This document shows, piece by piece, positions 24,452 to 31,773 of a stretch of DNA of 64,000 nt. How positions within the stretch are numbered: the stretch's first letter is position 1; every line of letters starts with the position of its first letter. A program made the position numbers and the translations under genes. This stretch comes from UBA1952 sp965246785 (lineage in GTDB: Bacteria > Bacteroidota > Bacteroidia > Chitinophagales > Chitinophagaceae). The notes beneath the pieces are model-generated. The model saw nothing but the letters and a program-made list of their open reading frames with translations. It was not told where the DNA came from and did no database searches. The DNA lies in NCBI GenBank assembly GCA_965246785.1, contig CBDFFM010000004.1, forward strand, positions 186,001 to 250,000, written 5' to 3'.

Positions 24452-24877
24452 TTAGCTCATATACAGGTTTGGGAGGAAGTCGCGCAGCACCGCGCGCCCG
24501 TCTTCGCGCATGGATACCACATCCCCGGCGATGGGGCGCGGCTGCAGGTCGCGCGTAAGGCTGCCGCCGCCATTGCCAGTGATTACAACGCGCTCCAGAT
24601 AAGCAGGCGAATTGTCTATGCTTGCCGGCACATAGATGTTGGGCGTAGCGCCGCCGGTGAGCACTGGCGGCGGCACCACCACTTTAGGGCCGGCGTCGGG
24701 CAGGTTGGGGAGCTGCGTCTTAATAATCTCCAGGGCGGTAGGCAGTGGCTTGACAGCGGCGCCGGTGGCTTGGCTATCCGGCCCCTTCGTGCCGGCCTTG
24801 CGCTGGAGATATACATAAACGCCGAGGCCCGCAACTGCGGCGCCGATAAGCAGCATGATGATGGAGGAGGCTTTCAT
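24452..24877 (-). CDS. Membrane-anchored protein with Pro-rich stalk
   Basis: 141 aa: N-terminal anchor SSIIMLLIGAAVAGLGVYVYL, a Pro/Ala-rich linker, then a small beta-rich domain (TPNIYVPASIDNSPAYLERVVITGNGGGS...). Probably a virion or periplasmic protein. Its ATG overlaps (ATGA) the stop of the shifted frame that extends the endolysin (see 24874-24968), which argues that the shifted frame is translated. Confidence 0.6.
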   Translation of the reverse strand: MKASSIIMLLIGAAVAGLGVYVYLQRKAGTKGPDSQATGAAVKPLPTALEIIKTQLPNLPDAGPKVVVPPPVLTGGATPNIYVPASIDNSPAYLERVVITGNGGGSLTRDLQPRPIAGDVVSMREDGRAVLRDFLPNLYMS

Positions 24878-24968
24878 TTGCGGAGAAATTTGAAGTAGTA
24901 GATAGCTGCTGTGAGCAAAAGCAGCACGGCGGCAATGCTTAATGATTTAGTGAGGAAGTTTTTTTTTT
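24874..24968 (-). other. Candidate -1 frameshift extension of the endolysin: C-terminal membrane anchor
   Basis: The endolysin gene contains a run of ten A (minus strand, 24959-24968) in the frame GCT AAA AAA AAA ACT, i.e. an A AAA AAA slippery site. A -1 shift there enters a frame open from just after a TAA and reading NFLTKSLSIAAVLLLLTA then AIYYFKFLRK, a membrane helix, ending in TGA that overlaps the next ATG. This frame has no conventional start codon. Transcript slippage, or a missed A in the sequence, would give the same fusion. Confidence 0.6.
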
Positions 24969-25412
24969 AGCCGTGTCAGAAATGGCTTTGACAGCTGGCA
25001 TCCAGGCGGCGAGGCCTGCAGCATAGTTGCCTACGGTATCGGTGTAGTAGCCGTTTGCCTTCAGGCGCGTGGCCAGGGTTGCAGTGTCGGTAGCCTTGAT
25101 GGGCGGATTTGCGCCGCGGCTCAGGATGCGGATGTAATCCCGCGCCCAATCGGCCAGGGTATTGAAGTGCGCGTAATAATTGCCCTCCGGACTGTGGCTG
25201 CCCTGCTTTGCACCGGGTTGGATGGTGGCGCTGGCGATGTACTTAATGCCGCTCAGGTTGTTATCCGCGCTCATTACCCGGCTCTTAAAGCCGCCCGTCT
25301 CATGCGCGAGCTGGGCGAGGGCAAGGGGCAGGAATGCCGCGCTCATGCCGGCATTGAGCAGCGCGGATGCCGCCTGCTGGCCTACTGCGATTTGTGCTGC
25401 GCTGAAGCTCAT
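24939..25412 (-). CDS. Endolysin, glucosaminidase-like (GH73-type)
   Basis: 157 aa: ALAQLAHETGGFKSRVMSADNNLSGIKY carries the likely catalytic Glu (HETGGF) and the NNLSGIK motif of beta-N-acetylglucosaminidases; later come YYAHFNTLADWARDYIRIL and ANGYYTDTVGNYAAGL. It should cut the glycan strands of peptidoglycan for entry or release. No signal peptide. The zero-frame C-terminus is short (KKKTSSLNH); a -1 shift at A10 would add a membrane anchor. Confidence 0.85.
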   Translation of the reverse strand: MSFSAAQIAVGQQAASALLNAGMSAAFLPLALAQLAHETGGFKSRVMSADNNLSGIKYIASATIQPGAKQGSHSPEGNYYAHFNTLADWARDYIRILSRGANPPIKATDTATLATRLKANGYYTDTVGNYAAGLAAWMPAVKAISDTAKKKTSSLNH

Positions 25413-25414
25413 TG

Positions 25415-25852
25415 TTACATACCATAAGCGGCCTGCACCTTCTGGTAGGCCTGAGTGAGCGATATAGCCGTCACGCCGCCGTACTGCCGCAGCATGTTTA
25501 GCGTGTTGGTGCCAAACTTTCCATCTTCGACGAGCTGCTTTGCAAACCTTTTTTTGACCGCATTTACACGGTTGAGCAGCGCCTGCAGCTCGCGTACTTC
25601 TGGCAACGCGGCCTTCGGATTGTAGCCGAGCTGCTTATTATAATCCAGGATTGCAGCGCCGCCGCCGCCGGTGCTCTTAGTGCCGCCGGTATTGCTCTTA
25701 GCCGGAGCACCACCGGAAGTGTCTGTGCCGCCGGCGGCGCCGCCGGGGAGGTTGAGCTTCGGCAGAGCCGCCTTTACCTGCGTCCAGTTGGCCGCCACGA
25801 GCACGATGAGCGCCACGAGGCAGGCGATGATGAGGAATTTGCGCGGACTCAT
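25415..25852 (-). CDS. Membrane-anchored peptidoglycan-binding protein
   Basis: 145 aa from the Met at 25852 (MSPRKFLIIACLVALIVLVAANW = anchor). A Gly/Ser/Thr-rich linker (residues about 36-65) leads to a domain with ELQALLNRVNAVKKRFAKQLVEDGKFGTNTLNMLRQYGG; the VDGKFG..T..ML pattern is that of PG_binding_1. It sits directly before the endolysin, so it probably docks the virion or lysis complex to the cell wall. Confidence 0.7.
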   Translation of the reverse strand: MSPRKFLIIACLVALIVLVAANWTQVKAALPKLNLPGGAAGGTDTSGGAPAKSNTGGTKSTGGGGAAILDYNKQLGYNPKAALPEVRELQALLNRVNAVKKRFAKQLVEDGKFGTNTLNMLRQYGGVTAISLTQAYQKVQAAYGM

Positions 25853-25974
25853 GCGAGTTGATTTTTGATGATGAAGTAGAGGAGGAAGATGATAACGCAA
25901 ACGAGCACGAGCTGCACCATCGTGGCGGGCGTCATGGTCATTTGCACTTCTATGGAGGTGAGGGGAGAAGTCAT
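25849..25974 (-). CDS. Tiny single-span membrane protein
   Basis: 41 aa: MTSPLTSIEVQMTMTPATM then VQLVLVCVIIFLLYFIIKNQLA. Its TGA overlaps the ATG of the next gene (ATGA). Function unknown; part of the small-membrane-protein set. Confidence 0.6.
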   Translation of the reverse strand: MTSPLTSIEVQMTMTPATMVQLVLVCVIIFLLYFIIKNQLA

Positions 25975-25984
25975 GTGTTGCTGA

Positions 25985-27895
25985 TTATAGTTTCTCAAAA
26001 AGTATTTTATGCACCTCGCCGTTGAACCAGTGGGCAGGCGCTACGGCATCGGTGCCGTCATTGCACCAGGTTATAATTACTGCCTCCCTGAAGCCAATTC
26101 CGGCTATGGCCGGCAACAGCGCGGCAGCGCCGACATTGTAAGCGGGCTTGTCGTTTACAAAGAAGTTGGTGCCATTATAATAAAGCGCCGTCTCAAACAT
26201 ATTATCTACGGTAGCCACTCCCGCCTTTAGATAATAAACCACCCCATCATCTTTTACCAGCCACCAATACATATTGCCGCTGTCGTCCATGCTCAATTGC
26301 AGGTGGTTGCCGTAGTTATCCGAGTTCACACTCATTAAAATAGCGTAATTATCCACAGGAAAGGCGATTGGCTTAATGCGAATGGTGATGCGGTAAGCCG
26401 CCAGATAGCCGGTATCGCAACTGTAGCCGTAGAAGCCGCCATCTGAAGCGGTGGCCCTGAAGCCATTGGCCACGGTACCGCTCACTGTGCCGTAAGAGCG
26501 GAGCGCCACGTTGGAGCACAGCTCATAAGACTTGCCGCTCTCTATGCTGAATACAGCGTCGGGATAGGTGGCAGGGCCGCTTGTGTCGGCATTCAGCTCA
26601 CCTAATCCTATGCCGAAAAAGACGGATAGGCTGTAGCCGTCAAACACGGCATTCTTAATGCGCGTTGGATTGCCGGCGTTGACGGCGCCGCTGATGTTGA
26701 GCGCCGGTACTTCTTCCATCCGTATCACGTTTACGGCGCGCCCGATTGGATTATAATTGCTATCCACAGGCTGCAGGAGTATGAAGCGCCTGTATGGCGT
26801 ACCGAAGTGGCCTTCAGGCAGGCCGTGGATGAGGATGTAGAGCTGAGTCCCTTCATAATAGGGACAAACGTCTGCCTGGAGCGTACCGTAGCCGGGGCCG
26901 GCGCTTACACCGTTCTGTTGGGCGTAGAGGTATTTCACCTCCACCCATGCAGCAGCCGGATTCTCCCGCGTAAAAATGACCGTCTTGCCGCCGCGATGGC
27001 CTACGCCGAGCAGGCCGCCGTCCGGACGCACTACGGCGCAGAAGTCGCTGATGCCGTCGGCAATTTTTACGAAGGTTTGCCCTACGAGGGTCTGCGGGGT
27101 GGTTGCGCTTTTTTCGTAGGTGCCCTGGTCGGCGCCGGAGTGCGCGAACTGATGCACTTTGCCGGATGCCGGCCAATAAACTGCTTTTGTGTACTGGTAT
27201 TGCTGGCTGGAAGCGGCTTCTACTACAAAATTATCCGAGTAGTCTAAGAGCGGGCTAAGGCCCATGTAAAAGGGGTCTTTGGTGATGACGCCGTACAGGT
27301 CGCCATTGCCAAAGCTGAAGTACAGGCGGCCGTCTGCGAGGGTGGTAAAGCCGTGCTCAAGTATGCCGGGATTGCTCGTTAACAAAATGCCCGCGGGCAT
27401 CTTGGAATTGCGCCAGCGGTTAATTTCTTTCGCTACCGTGGCCCTGATGCTGCCCGCGCTCTGGCCGTTGAGCAGCTCGCCTTTATAGACCGGCACGCCG
27501 CCTGCGACCTGATAAAAGGAGCTGTCGTTATCATCGTAAATAAAGTCTCCATCCAGCGCCGCGCCAACGGCAGGCGGCACTGCCGAATCATCGTAGAAAA
27601 GGGCCTTGCCCCTCATGGAGCCGCCACCGCCACCACCGCCACTACTGGCCAAAAAAAAAGCGGTGTCGGCAAAAGCGACCAGTGCGGCGAAGGAGGCGCA
27701 GGCCACGCCGTCTAGTGTATAAGCGCCGTAGGGCTGTATGCCCGTAAGGGTGGTGGAGCGGCCGCCGCCAAGGTCGTAATGCAGGTCAAGCGTCTGCGCC
27801 GCCACATCCCAGATAGGGCGAAGCGCCACCTTCGGGGAAGGGGCGCCATTGACCTTTAGATAGCCGTCTGTGGATGATACGAGCGCTATAGCCAT
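25985..27895 (-). CDS. Large spike / receptor-binding protein candidate
   Basis: 636 aa, the largest protein of the late module. An N-terminal part of about 90 residues and a poly-Gly hinge (SSGGGGGGGSMRG) precede YYDDSA/GDFIYDDNDSSFYQVAGG, typical of phage fibre shafts. Then come repeated beta-strand pairs that look like propeller blades, and a C-terminal LamG-like jelly roll (residues about 470-636, WFNGEVHKILFEKL at the end). No signal peptide. It is probably the vertex spike that binds the host surface. Confidence 0.65.
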   Translation of the reverse strand: MAIALVSSTDGYLKVNGAPSPKVALRPIWDVAAQTLDLHYDLGGGRSTTLTGIQPYGAYTLDGVACASFAALVAFADTAFFLASSGGGGGGGSMRGKALFYDDSAVPPAVGAALDGDFIYDDNDSSFYQVAGGVPVYKGELLNGQSAGSIRATVAKEINRWRNSKMPAGILLTSNPGILEHGFTTLADGRLYFSFGNGDLYGVITKDPFYMGLSPLLDYSDNFVVEAASSQQYQYTKAVYWPASGKVHQFAHSGADQGTYEKSATTPQTLVGQTFVKIADGISDFCAVVRPDGGLLGVGHRGGKTVIFTRENPAAAWVEVKYLYAQQNGVSAGPGYGTLQADVCPYYEGTQLYILIHGLPEGHFGTPYRRFILLQPVDSNYNPIGRAVNVIRMEEVPALNISGAVNAGNPTRIKNAVFDGYSLSVFFGIGLGELNADTSGPATYPDAVFSIESGKSYELCSNVALRSYGTVSGTVANGFRATASDGGFYGYSCDTGYLAAYRITIRIKPIAFPVDNYAILMSVNSDNYGNHLQLSMDDSGNMYWWLVKDDGVVYYLKAGVATVDNMFETALYYNGTNFFVNDKPAYNVGAAALLPAIAGIGFREAVIITWCNDGTDAVAPAHWFNGEVHKILFEKL

Positions 27896-27899
27896 GACC

Positions 27900-28139
27900 T
27901 TATGCAGCGCCGCGGAGGGCGCGAATGATTTGAATGAGGAAGTAGATGCCGATGAGCGTGTACACCACCATCAGCAGGCGGTGCAGCCGCTCTTCCGGCG
28001 TCAGATAATTTTGAAAGCTGCGCCCCTGACTCATGCCGTTATTTTGGGACTGCAGGCCTGCGGGCGCACTGTGGCCACCACAGCCGCAATCGGCTGTACT
28101 GAAGGCGGCATTGAGCGGTTGGAAGAATTGTGGATTCAT
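27900..28139 (-). CDS. Small protein with C-terminal membrane anchor
   Basis: 79 aa: a Gly/Ser/Gln-rich N-terminus with CGCGG near residue 20, then EERLHRLLMVVYTLIGIYFLIQIIRALRG as the membrane helix. It lies 4 bp before the spike gene. Family unknown. Confidence 0.6.
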   Translation of the reverse strand: MNPQFFQPLNAAFSTADCGCGGHSAPAGLQSQNNGMSQGRSFQNYLTPEERLHRLLMVVYTLIGIYFLIQIIRALRGAA

Positions 28140-28142
28140 GGG

Positions 28143-28649
28143 TTAGTTGAGGCTCATTTTAGCAAAGCGCGACTCGAGTGTGCTTTTGAGCTGCGCAAAG
28201 CGGTTGATGCCGGCGCCGGGCTGGCTGGATATGATGGTGCGCAGCGTTTTGCCGCCGCTCTGGTGGTAGTACGTCTTATTCCAGGTGTTGTAAGCCTTCA
28301 CCAGCTGGCAGTCGCTCAGTACGGTAAGCTGCTCGTACGGGTCGTTTGAGCGGAAGAACCACGCTTCGCTGTCGTCATACACCGCCTTTACTACCGCCGT
28401 GGCGTCGTAGCTGTCGCAGCCCTTAGTGTTGAGGTCGTAGGGCAGCGATGCGGCGCCAGGAGCCGCGTCGCGGATGGCGCGGGTGATGCGGGAGGTAGCC
28501 AGGTAAGACGCCAGGAATACGCCGGCTATCACGATGAGCAGGCCCTGCCACTTCTTAGCGCCGTACTTCGTAAAATACAGATAGCCCGCCCCAAAGGCGA
28601 GCACCAGCGGCAGGAGCAGGTCAATGTTCTTTTTGCCTTGTTCGGTCAT
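28143..28649 (-). CDS. Two-span membrane protein with soluble C-terminal domain
   Basis: 168 aa: hydrophobic segments LLLPLVLAFGAGYLYF and GLLIVIAGVFLASYLA, followed by about 110 soluble residues with CDSYDATAVVKAVYDDSEAWF and DCQLVKAYNTWNKTYY. Two Cys (near 79 and 114) could pair. No known family. It overlaps the upstream gene by 4 nt. Confidence 0.6.
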   Translation of the reverse strand: MTEQGKKNIDLLLPLVLAFGAGYLYFTKYGAKKWQGLLIVIAGVFLASYLATSRITRAIRDAAPGAASLPYDLNTKGCDSYDATAVVKAVYDDSEAWFFRSNDPYEQLTVLSDCQLVKAYNTWNKTYYHQSGGKTLRTIISSQPGAGINRFAQLKSTLESRFAKMSLN

Positions 28650-29101
28650 GGCTTGCTGAATTGGGAGAGGTAGCGCTGGTCTCCGGTGTAGAATAGGTTT
28701 ACATCCACGCCGGCGGCCTTGGCTGCCTGGTACTGAGCGCAGGCAATGCGCCAGCCCTCATAGTAAACCTTGTACGTGTTGCCCGCCGCGAAGTAGGCTG
28801 CAAGTGAGCAATCGGCGCTGTCCCGGTATTGCTGTACGAGCTTTTGCGCAGTGGCCACCTTGTCCGCCAGCGATTGCTGCTGGTTGTGCACGTCCTGGAG
28901 CGTCTGCGCATCCGGAGCGCCCACTATGGGGAGGTTGAGCGTCTGCAGTATGCTGTCCGTCTTGGCATCCTGCAACGCCTGACGCCGCTCCGCTTCTTTC
29001 TGTGCCGCTACGGCCGGGTCGGCTTTCTTATACACAAGAAAATACCACGCGGCGATGCCGGCGGCGACGAGCAGGAGCAGGGCGATGAGCTTGCGGTTCA
29101 T
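28646..29101 (-). CDS. Membrane-anchored helical protein
   Basis: 151 aa: N-terminal anchor LIALLLLVAAGIAAWYFLVY, a charged coiled coil (VAAQKEAERRQALQDAKTDSILQTL), Gln/Ala-rich helices, and a C-terminal part with two Cys (CSLAAYFAAGNTYKVYYEGWRIAC). Looks similar in layout to the downstream 168-aa protein; the two may be virion membrane partners. Confidence 0.6.
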   Translation of the reverse strand: MNRKLIALLLLVAAGIAAWYFLVYKKADPAVAAQKEAERRQALQDAKTDSILQTLNLPIVGAPDAQTLQDVHNQQQSLADKVATAQKLVQQYRDSADCSLAAYFAAGNTYKVYYEGWRIACAQYQAAKAAGVDVNLFYTGDQRYLSQFSKP

Positions 29102-29113
29102 GCGGTGCGGTAT

Positions 29114-29281
29114 TTAGACGGCCTTAGCAGGGGCGGCATCTGTTGCCTTGCCCAGGGGGATGAGCTTCGTAGTGGTGTCGGAAATGCTCTTGCCGGCCTT
29201 AGAGCGGGCAATGATGAACGTGGCTACTATGGCTACGCCGAGGAGAATAAAGAACCACTTGTTTTTGAGGAGCGATTTCAT
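29114..29281 (-). CDS. Tiny single-span membrane protein
   Basis: 55 aa: MKSLLKNKWFFILLGVAIVA, then TFIIARSKAGKSISDTTTKL. One membrane helix followed by a Lys-rich tail. The operon spacing (12 bp on each side) supports it. Confidence 0.6.
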   Translation of the reverse strand: MKSLLKNKWFFILLGVAIVATFIIARSKAGKSISDTTTKLIPLGKATDAAPAKAV

Positions 29282-29292
29282 ATTTGTGTTGA

Positions 29293-29667
29293 TTAAGATT
29301 TTATGAGAATGATGATTGAGAGCAGTACGAGCAGCACAATGGCCACAATGGCGTAGGTTTTTTTATTGTCCTGCAGTGCAGCCGTTTTTAGCTGTGCCTC
29401 TTCCGTAGCGTTGAGCGCCTGAACCTTTTTAAGGAGCGGTGCATACTTCAGAAGGATTTTGTCTTTGCAGCCCTGGCGGCAGTTGGTGGTGTTGTGAGTC
29501 GGATTTTGCTGATGACAGAAAGCCGCGCAGGCGTCTTCCTGATTAATGATTGTTGTCTGCAGGTCGGCGTTGGTGCCCTTCCAGCTCGCCGGCACTGTGC
29601 GCAGATTGGAGTACATCCAATCGTCCGAGAGGCGGTCTATAGTGGGGCCAACGTCAAACCATCCCAT
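29293..29667 (-). CDS. Membrane-anchored protein with twin CX3C motif
   Basis: 124 aa. The soluble part has Cys47-x3-Cys51 and Cys63-x3-Cys67 separated by 11 residues, which would form a disulphide-locked helical hairpin, then a helical linker and a C-terminal anchor (TYAIVAIVLLVLLSIIILIKS). No family known to me; the Cys layout resembles CX3C helical hairpins. It overlaps the next gene by 1 nt. Confidence 0.6.
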   Translation of the reverse strand: MGWFDVGPTIDRLSDDWMYSNLRTVPASWKGTNADLQTTIINQEDACAAFCHQQNPTHNTTNCRQGCKDKILLKYAPLLKKVQALNATEEAQLKTAALQDNKKTYAIVAIVLLVLLSIIILIKS

Positions 29668-29918
29668 TACTTTTTCTTTTGGAGCACAAGGGCGATGATG
29701 ATAATGAGCACCGCCAGGCTCATGATAACTACAATTACAAACGTCTCTTTCTCCTTCTGACTCACTATGCCGTAAGCTGCAAGCGTCTTATTGTGCTCAT
29801 AGTCCACGCCTGCCTGCTCCCGCGCCTGCTGGCCTTGCAGTCGGCTGTTCTGAATGCCAAGGGAGCTTGTAACCACTCCCACCACCGCGCTTACTACCGC
29901 CGCTATCAATTCAAACAT
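29667..29918 (-). CDS. Two-span small membrane protein
   Basis: 83 aa: LIAAVVSAVVGVVTSSLG, a Gln/Arg-rich connecting helix (QNSRLQGQQAREQAGVDYEHNK), and VIVVIMSLAVLIIIIALVL ending in KKK. Family unknown. Confidence 0.6.
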   Translation of the reverse strand: MFELIAAVVSAVVGVVTSSLGIQNSRLQGQQAREQAGVDYEHNKTLAAYGIVSQKEKETFVIVVIMSLAVLIIIIALVLQKKK

Positions 29919-29922
29919 TGCC

Positions 29923-30165
29923 TCAGTTTTTTAGGGGCATGACGGCAATGATGATAACGAGCAGCGCAACCGCCACATAGACAATAAGGCTTTTGGTGGC
30001 AGCCGTTACCTGGTCGGTGTGGTACAGGTTGTACTCCCGTTGCCGGGCGTTGTCCGTGCCTACCTGGCTCAGGATGTCGTGCTCGTTCTGGCCGGTCTTT
30101 ACGGTGTTGTAAATGCCTGCGCCGGTATTGCCGAGCTGAACGATACTTCCGAGCCAATCCGCCAT
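29923..30165 (-). CDS. Small protein with C-terminal membrane anchor
   Basis: 80 aa: a soluble N-terminus (MADWLGSIVQLGNTGAGIYN...) and the helix SLIVYVAVALLVIIIAVMPL. Its connecting region (QREYNLYHTDQ) resembles that of the downstream 83-aa protein, hinting at paralogy; this is by eye only. Confidence 0.6.
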   Translation of the reverse strand: MADWLGSIVQLGNTGAGIYNTVKTGQNEHDILSQVGTDNARQREYNLYHTDQVTAATKSLIVYVAVALLVIIIAVMPLKN

Positions 30166-30175
30166 AAAAAAAGAA

Positions 30176-30415
30176 CTACGATTTGCCGCCCGTGAAGAAT
30201 AAATAAGCCGCTGCAGCCACTGCCAGCGCCACGAGCGCCATCACTATCCAATCCTTAGGGCCGCCTGTTGCCGCCGGCGTAGCTGCGGGCAGTGCCGCCG
30301 GTGCCGGTGCTGGAGCATAGTCGTTTCGGGCTGTGGCTGCAGGTGCTACCACCTTAAACAGCTCGTCGAAACTGCCAAGCGCTAACGGCCCTCCCGCTTC
30401 AGTATCCCGTTGCAT
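30176..30415 (-). CDS. Small protein with Ala/Pro linker and C-terminal anchor
   Basis: 79 aa from the Met at 30415 (MQRDTEAGGPLALGSFDELF). An Ala/Pro-rich linker (residues about 35-53) leads to WIVMALVALAVAAAAYLFF. The longer reading from 30487 would overlap the upstream gene. Family unknown. Confidence 0.55.
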   Translation of the reverse strand: MQRDTEAGGPLALGSFDELFKVVAPAATARNDYAPAPAPAALPAATPAATGGPKDWIVMALVALAVAAAAYLFFTGGKS

Positions 30416-30420
30416 CGCCG

Positions 30421-30759
30421 TTACTTTTTGCCGCGCATTAAGAGAAAGCCTAGCAGCAGGAGCACCACTACGCCGATGATTATCCACAGCATGTTATTGC
30501 CGGAAGAGCCGGGAGTAGTGACGCCGTCAGCGCCGCCGACTGAGCCATTGGCGTTTGCAGCAGGGTAGTAAGGATTGCCCTGACTGACGCTCCACAGGCC
30601 GGCAAGGCCGCCGAGCAGCTTGTCAGAGTTTGCAAAGGCGCTGTCCAATACACTGCCGCCCTTCTTTGCCTTGACGGTTACATCAGGCAGTTGGTAAGGG
30701 TTGTCTTGGGTGCCGTCAGCATTGGTGCCGCCCGTCACGCCGTTCCAGGTAAGAGCCAT
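30421..30759 (-). CDS. Small protein with C-terminal membrane anchor
   Basis: 112 aa: MALTWNGVTGGTNADG and DNPYQLPDVTVKAKKGG, then a Gly/Asn/Ser-rich part and MLWIIIGVVVLLLLGFLLM. The short motif QLPDVTVKA is common in Bacteroidota phage structural proteins in my recollection; family not assigned. Confidence 0.6.
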   Translation of the reverse strand: MALTWNGVTGGTNADGTQDNPYQLPDVTVKAKKGGSVLDSAFANSDKLLGGLAGLWSVSQGNPYYPAANANGSVGGADGVTTPGSSGNNMLWIIIGVVVLLLLGFLLMRGKK

Positions 30760-30766
30760 AAAAAAA

Positions 30767-31090
30767 TTAAGAATTTTGAATCCAGAGGTTATCCATCGCA
30801 GGATTGCGAGGGACGGCCAGCATCAGCTCAGCTACAAAGCGCTCTGGCTGGCCGGTCATGCGGGCCTGCTCTTCCAAAAAGTCATAGAGGCGCTTTTGGG
30901 CGGCTTCTGTTTGCTCGGAGCCACGGCCCCAGTTGGGGAAGGCGGGGTACCGGGATTTGGTAACCTGGTAAGCGCCCAGCGGATTGTGCAGGATGCAGAA
31001 GGTGAGGCTGCGCCGGTAGTCCTGGTTGAGCCAGGCGGCGCGCTCCTGCTCTGTGCGGAAGGCTTCAAGTGAGGGAGAGACGAGCGCCAT
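30767..31090 (-). CDS. Soluble late-module protein
   Basis: 107 aa from the Met at 31090 (MALVSPSLEAFRTEQERAAWLN), the first gene after the capsid-candidate terminator. No membrane segment, which is unusual here; helical and charged, with many Arg/Glu (QKRLYDFLEEQARMTGQPERFVAELML). Possible minor capsid or assembly protein. Family unknown. Confidence 0.6.
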   Translation of the reverse strand: MALVSPSLEAFRTEQERAAWLNQDYRRSLTFCILHNPLGAYQVTKSRYPAFPNWGRGSEQTEAAQKRLYDFLEEQARMTGQPERFVAELMLAVPRNPAMDNLWIQNS

Positions 31091-31120
31091 AGAAGGTAGA
31101 AGTGAAGAAAATGAAATAAA

Positions 31121-31152
31121 AAAAGGGCATGGCACGCCGGCCATGCCCTTTT
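31121..31152 (-). terminator. Strong bidirectional terminator after the capsid candidate
   Basis: A perfect 13-bp stem AAAAGGGCATGGC / GCCATGCCCTTTT with a 6-nt loop, followed on the minus strand by ATTTCATTTTC. Partial termination here would give the upstream 199-aa gene a much higher transcript level than the genes after it. Confidence 0.85.
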
Positions 31153-31173
31153 ATATCTGGTAGCGGGAGCCGC

Positions 31174-31773
31174 TTAATACTTGATGTCCTGGAAGCTGTG
31201 GCTGCGGTGATTGCGGGGAATGGTTAGCCGCACAATGAGGGAGGAGCCAAAGTGAATGTGGCTGAAGCGCATGCGCTTGATGGTGCTCAGCGTAAAGTTT
31301 TGGTCGCCGTTGTCCACGTCCAGCACATTCTGGTACTGGCCGCCGCCGTTGTTTACACGGAACTTAGACAGGCGGATGGTTTTCTCTTCCATCGTATTGT
31401 TCGGCCGGCGGTTGCCTATCTTGATGTTGCCCGCATAGTTGTTGGTGGCGTCGTTTGTATCAAGCTGCAGCCCTGCTACCTGGCAAGGGACGTTCTTGAT
31501 ATAGTCGCGCAGGTCGGCCAGGGAGCCGAAGGGCGACGTAACGGTGAAACCGGAAGGCAGGGAGGACGGCGTAGCGCCGGCGCCTACAAAGAGGTCAAAG
31601 TCCACTACATTGGTATCCGTGCTGGCGTTTGCCAGGATGATTTCAATCACCGCATCCGGCGTAAAGTCTTCGCCCAGCTCCACCGTAGCGGTTACGGCGC
31701 CGGTTTGGGCATTGATAGATGCGCCAATGGCATTTTGTACGGGCGCCTGGGATTCAGCGTTTGGAAAAATCAT
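31174..31773 (-). CDS. Candidate major capsid protein (single jelly-roll-like)
   Basis: 199 aa from the Met at 31773. No signal, no membrane segment; about ten predicted beta strands (AVTATVEL, AVIEIILAN, VVDFDLFVG, CQVAGLQL, AGNIKIG, EKTIRLSKF, QNFTLSTI, MRFSHIHFG, SLIVRLTIP). It is the first gene of the late operon, has its own strong terminator and is the only all-beta protein of this size, as expected of a capsid subunit. At 199 aa it is too short for a double jelly roll, so a single jelly roll is more likely. No sequence family is recognised. Confidence 0.55.
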   Translation of the reverse strand: MIFPNAESQAPVQNAIGASINAQTGAVTATVELGEDFTPDAVIEIILANASTDTNVVDFDLFVGAGATPSSLPSGFTVTSPFGSLADLRDYIKNVPCQVAGLQLDTNDATNNYAGNIKIGNRRPNNTMEEKTIRLSKFRVNNGGGQYQNVLDVDNGDQNFTLSTIKRMRFSHIHFGSSLIVRLTIPRNHRSHSFQDIKY

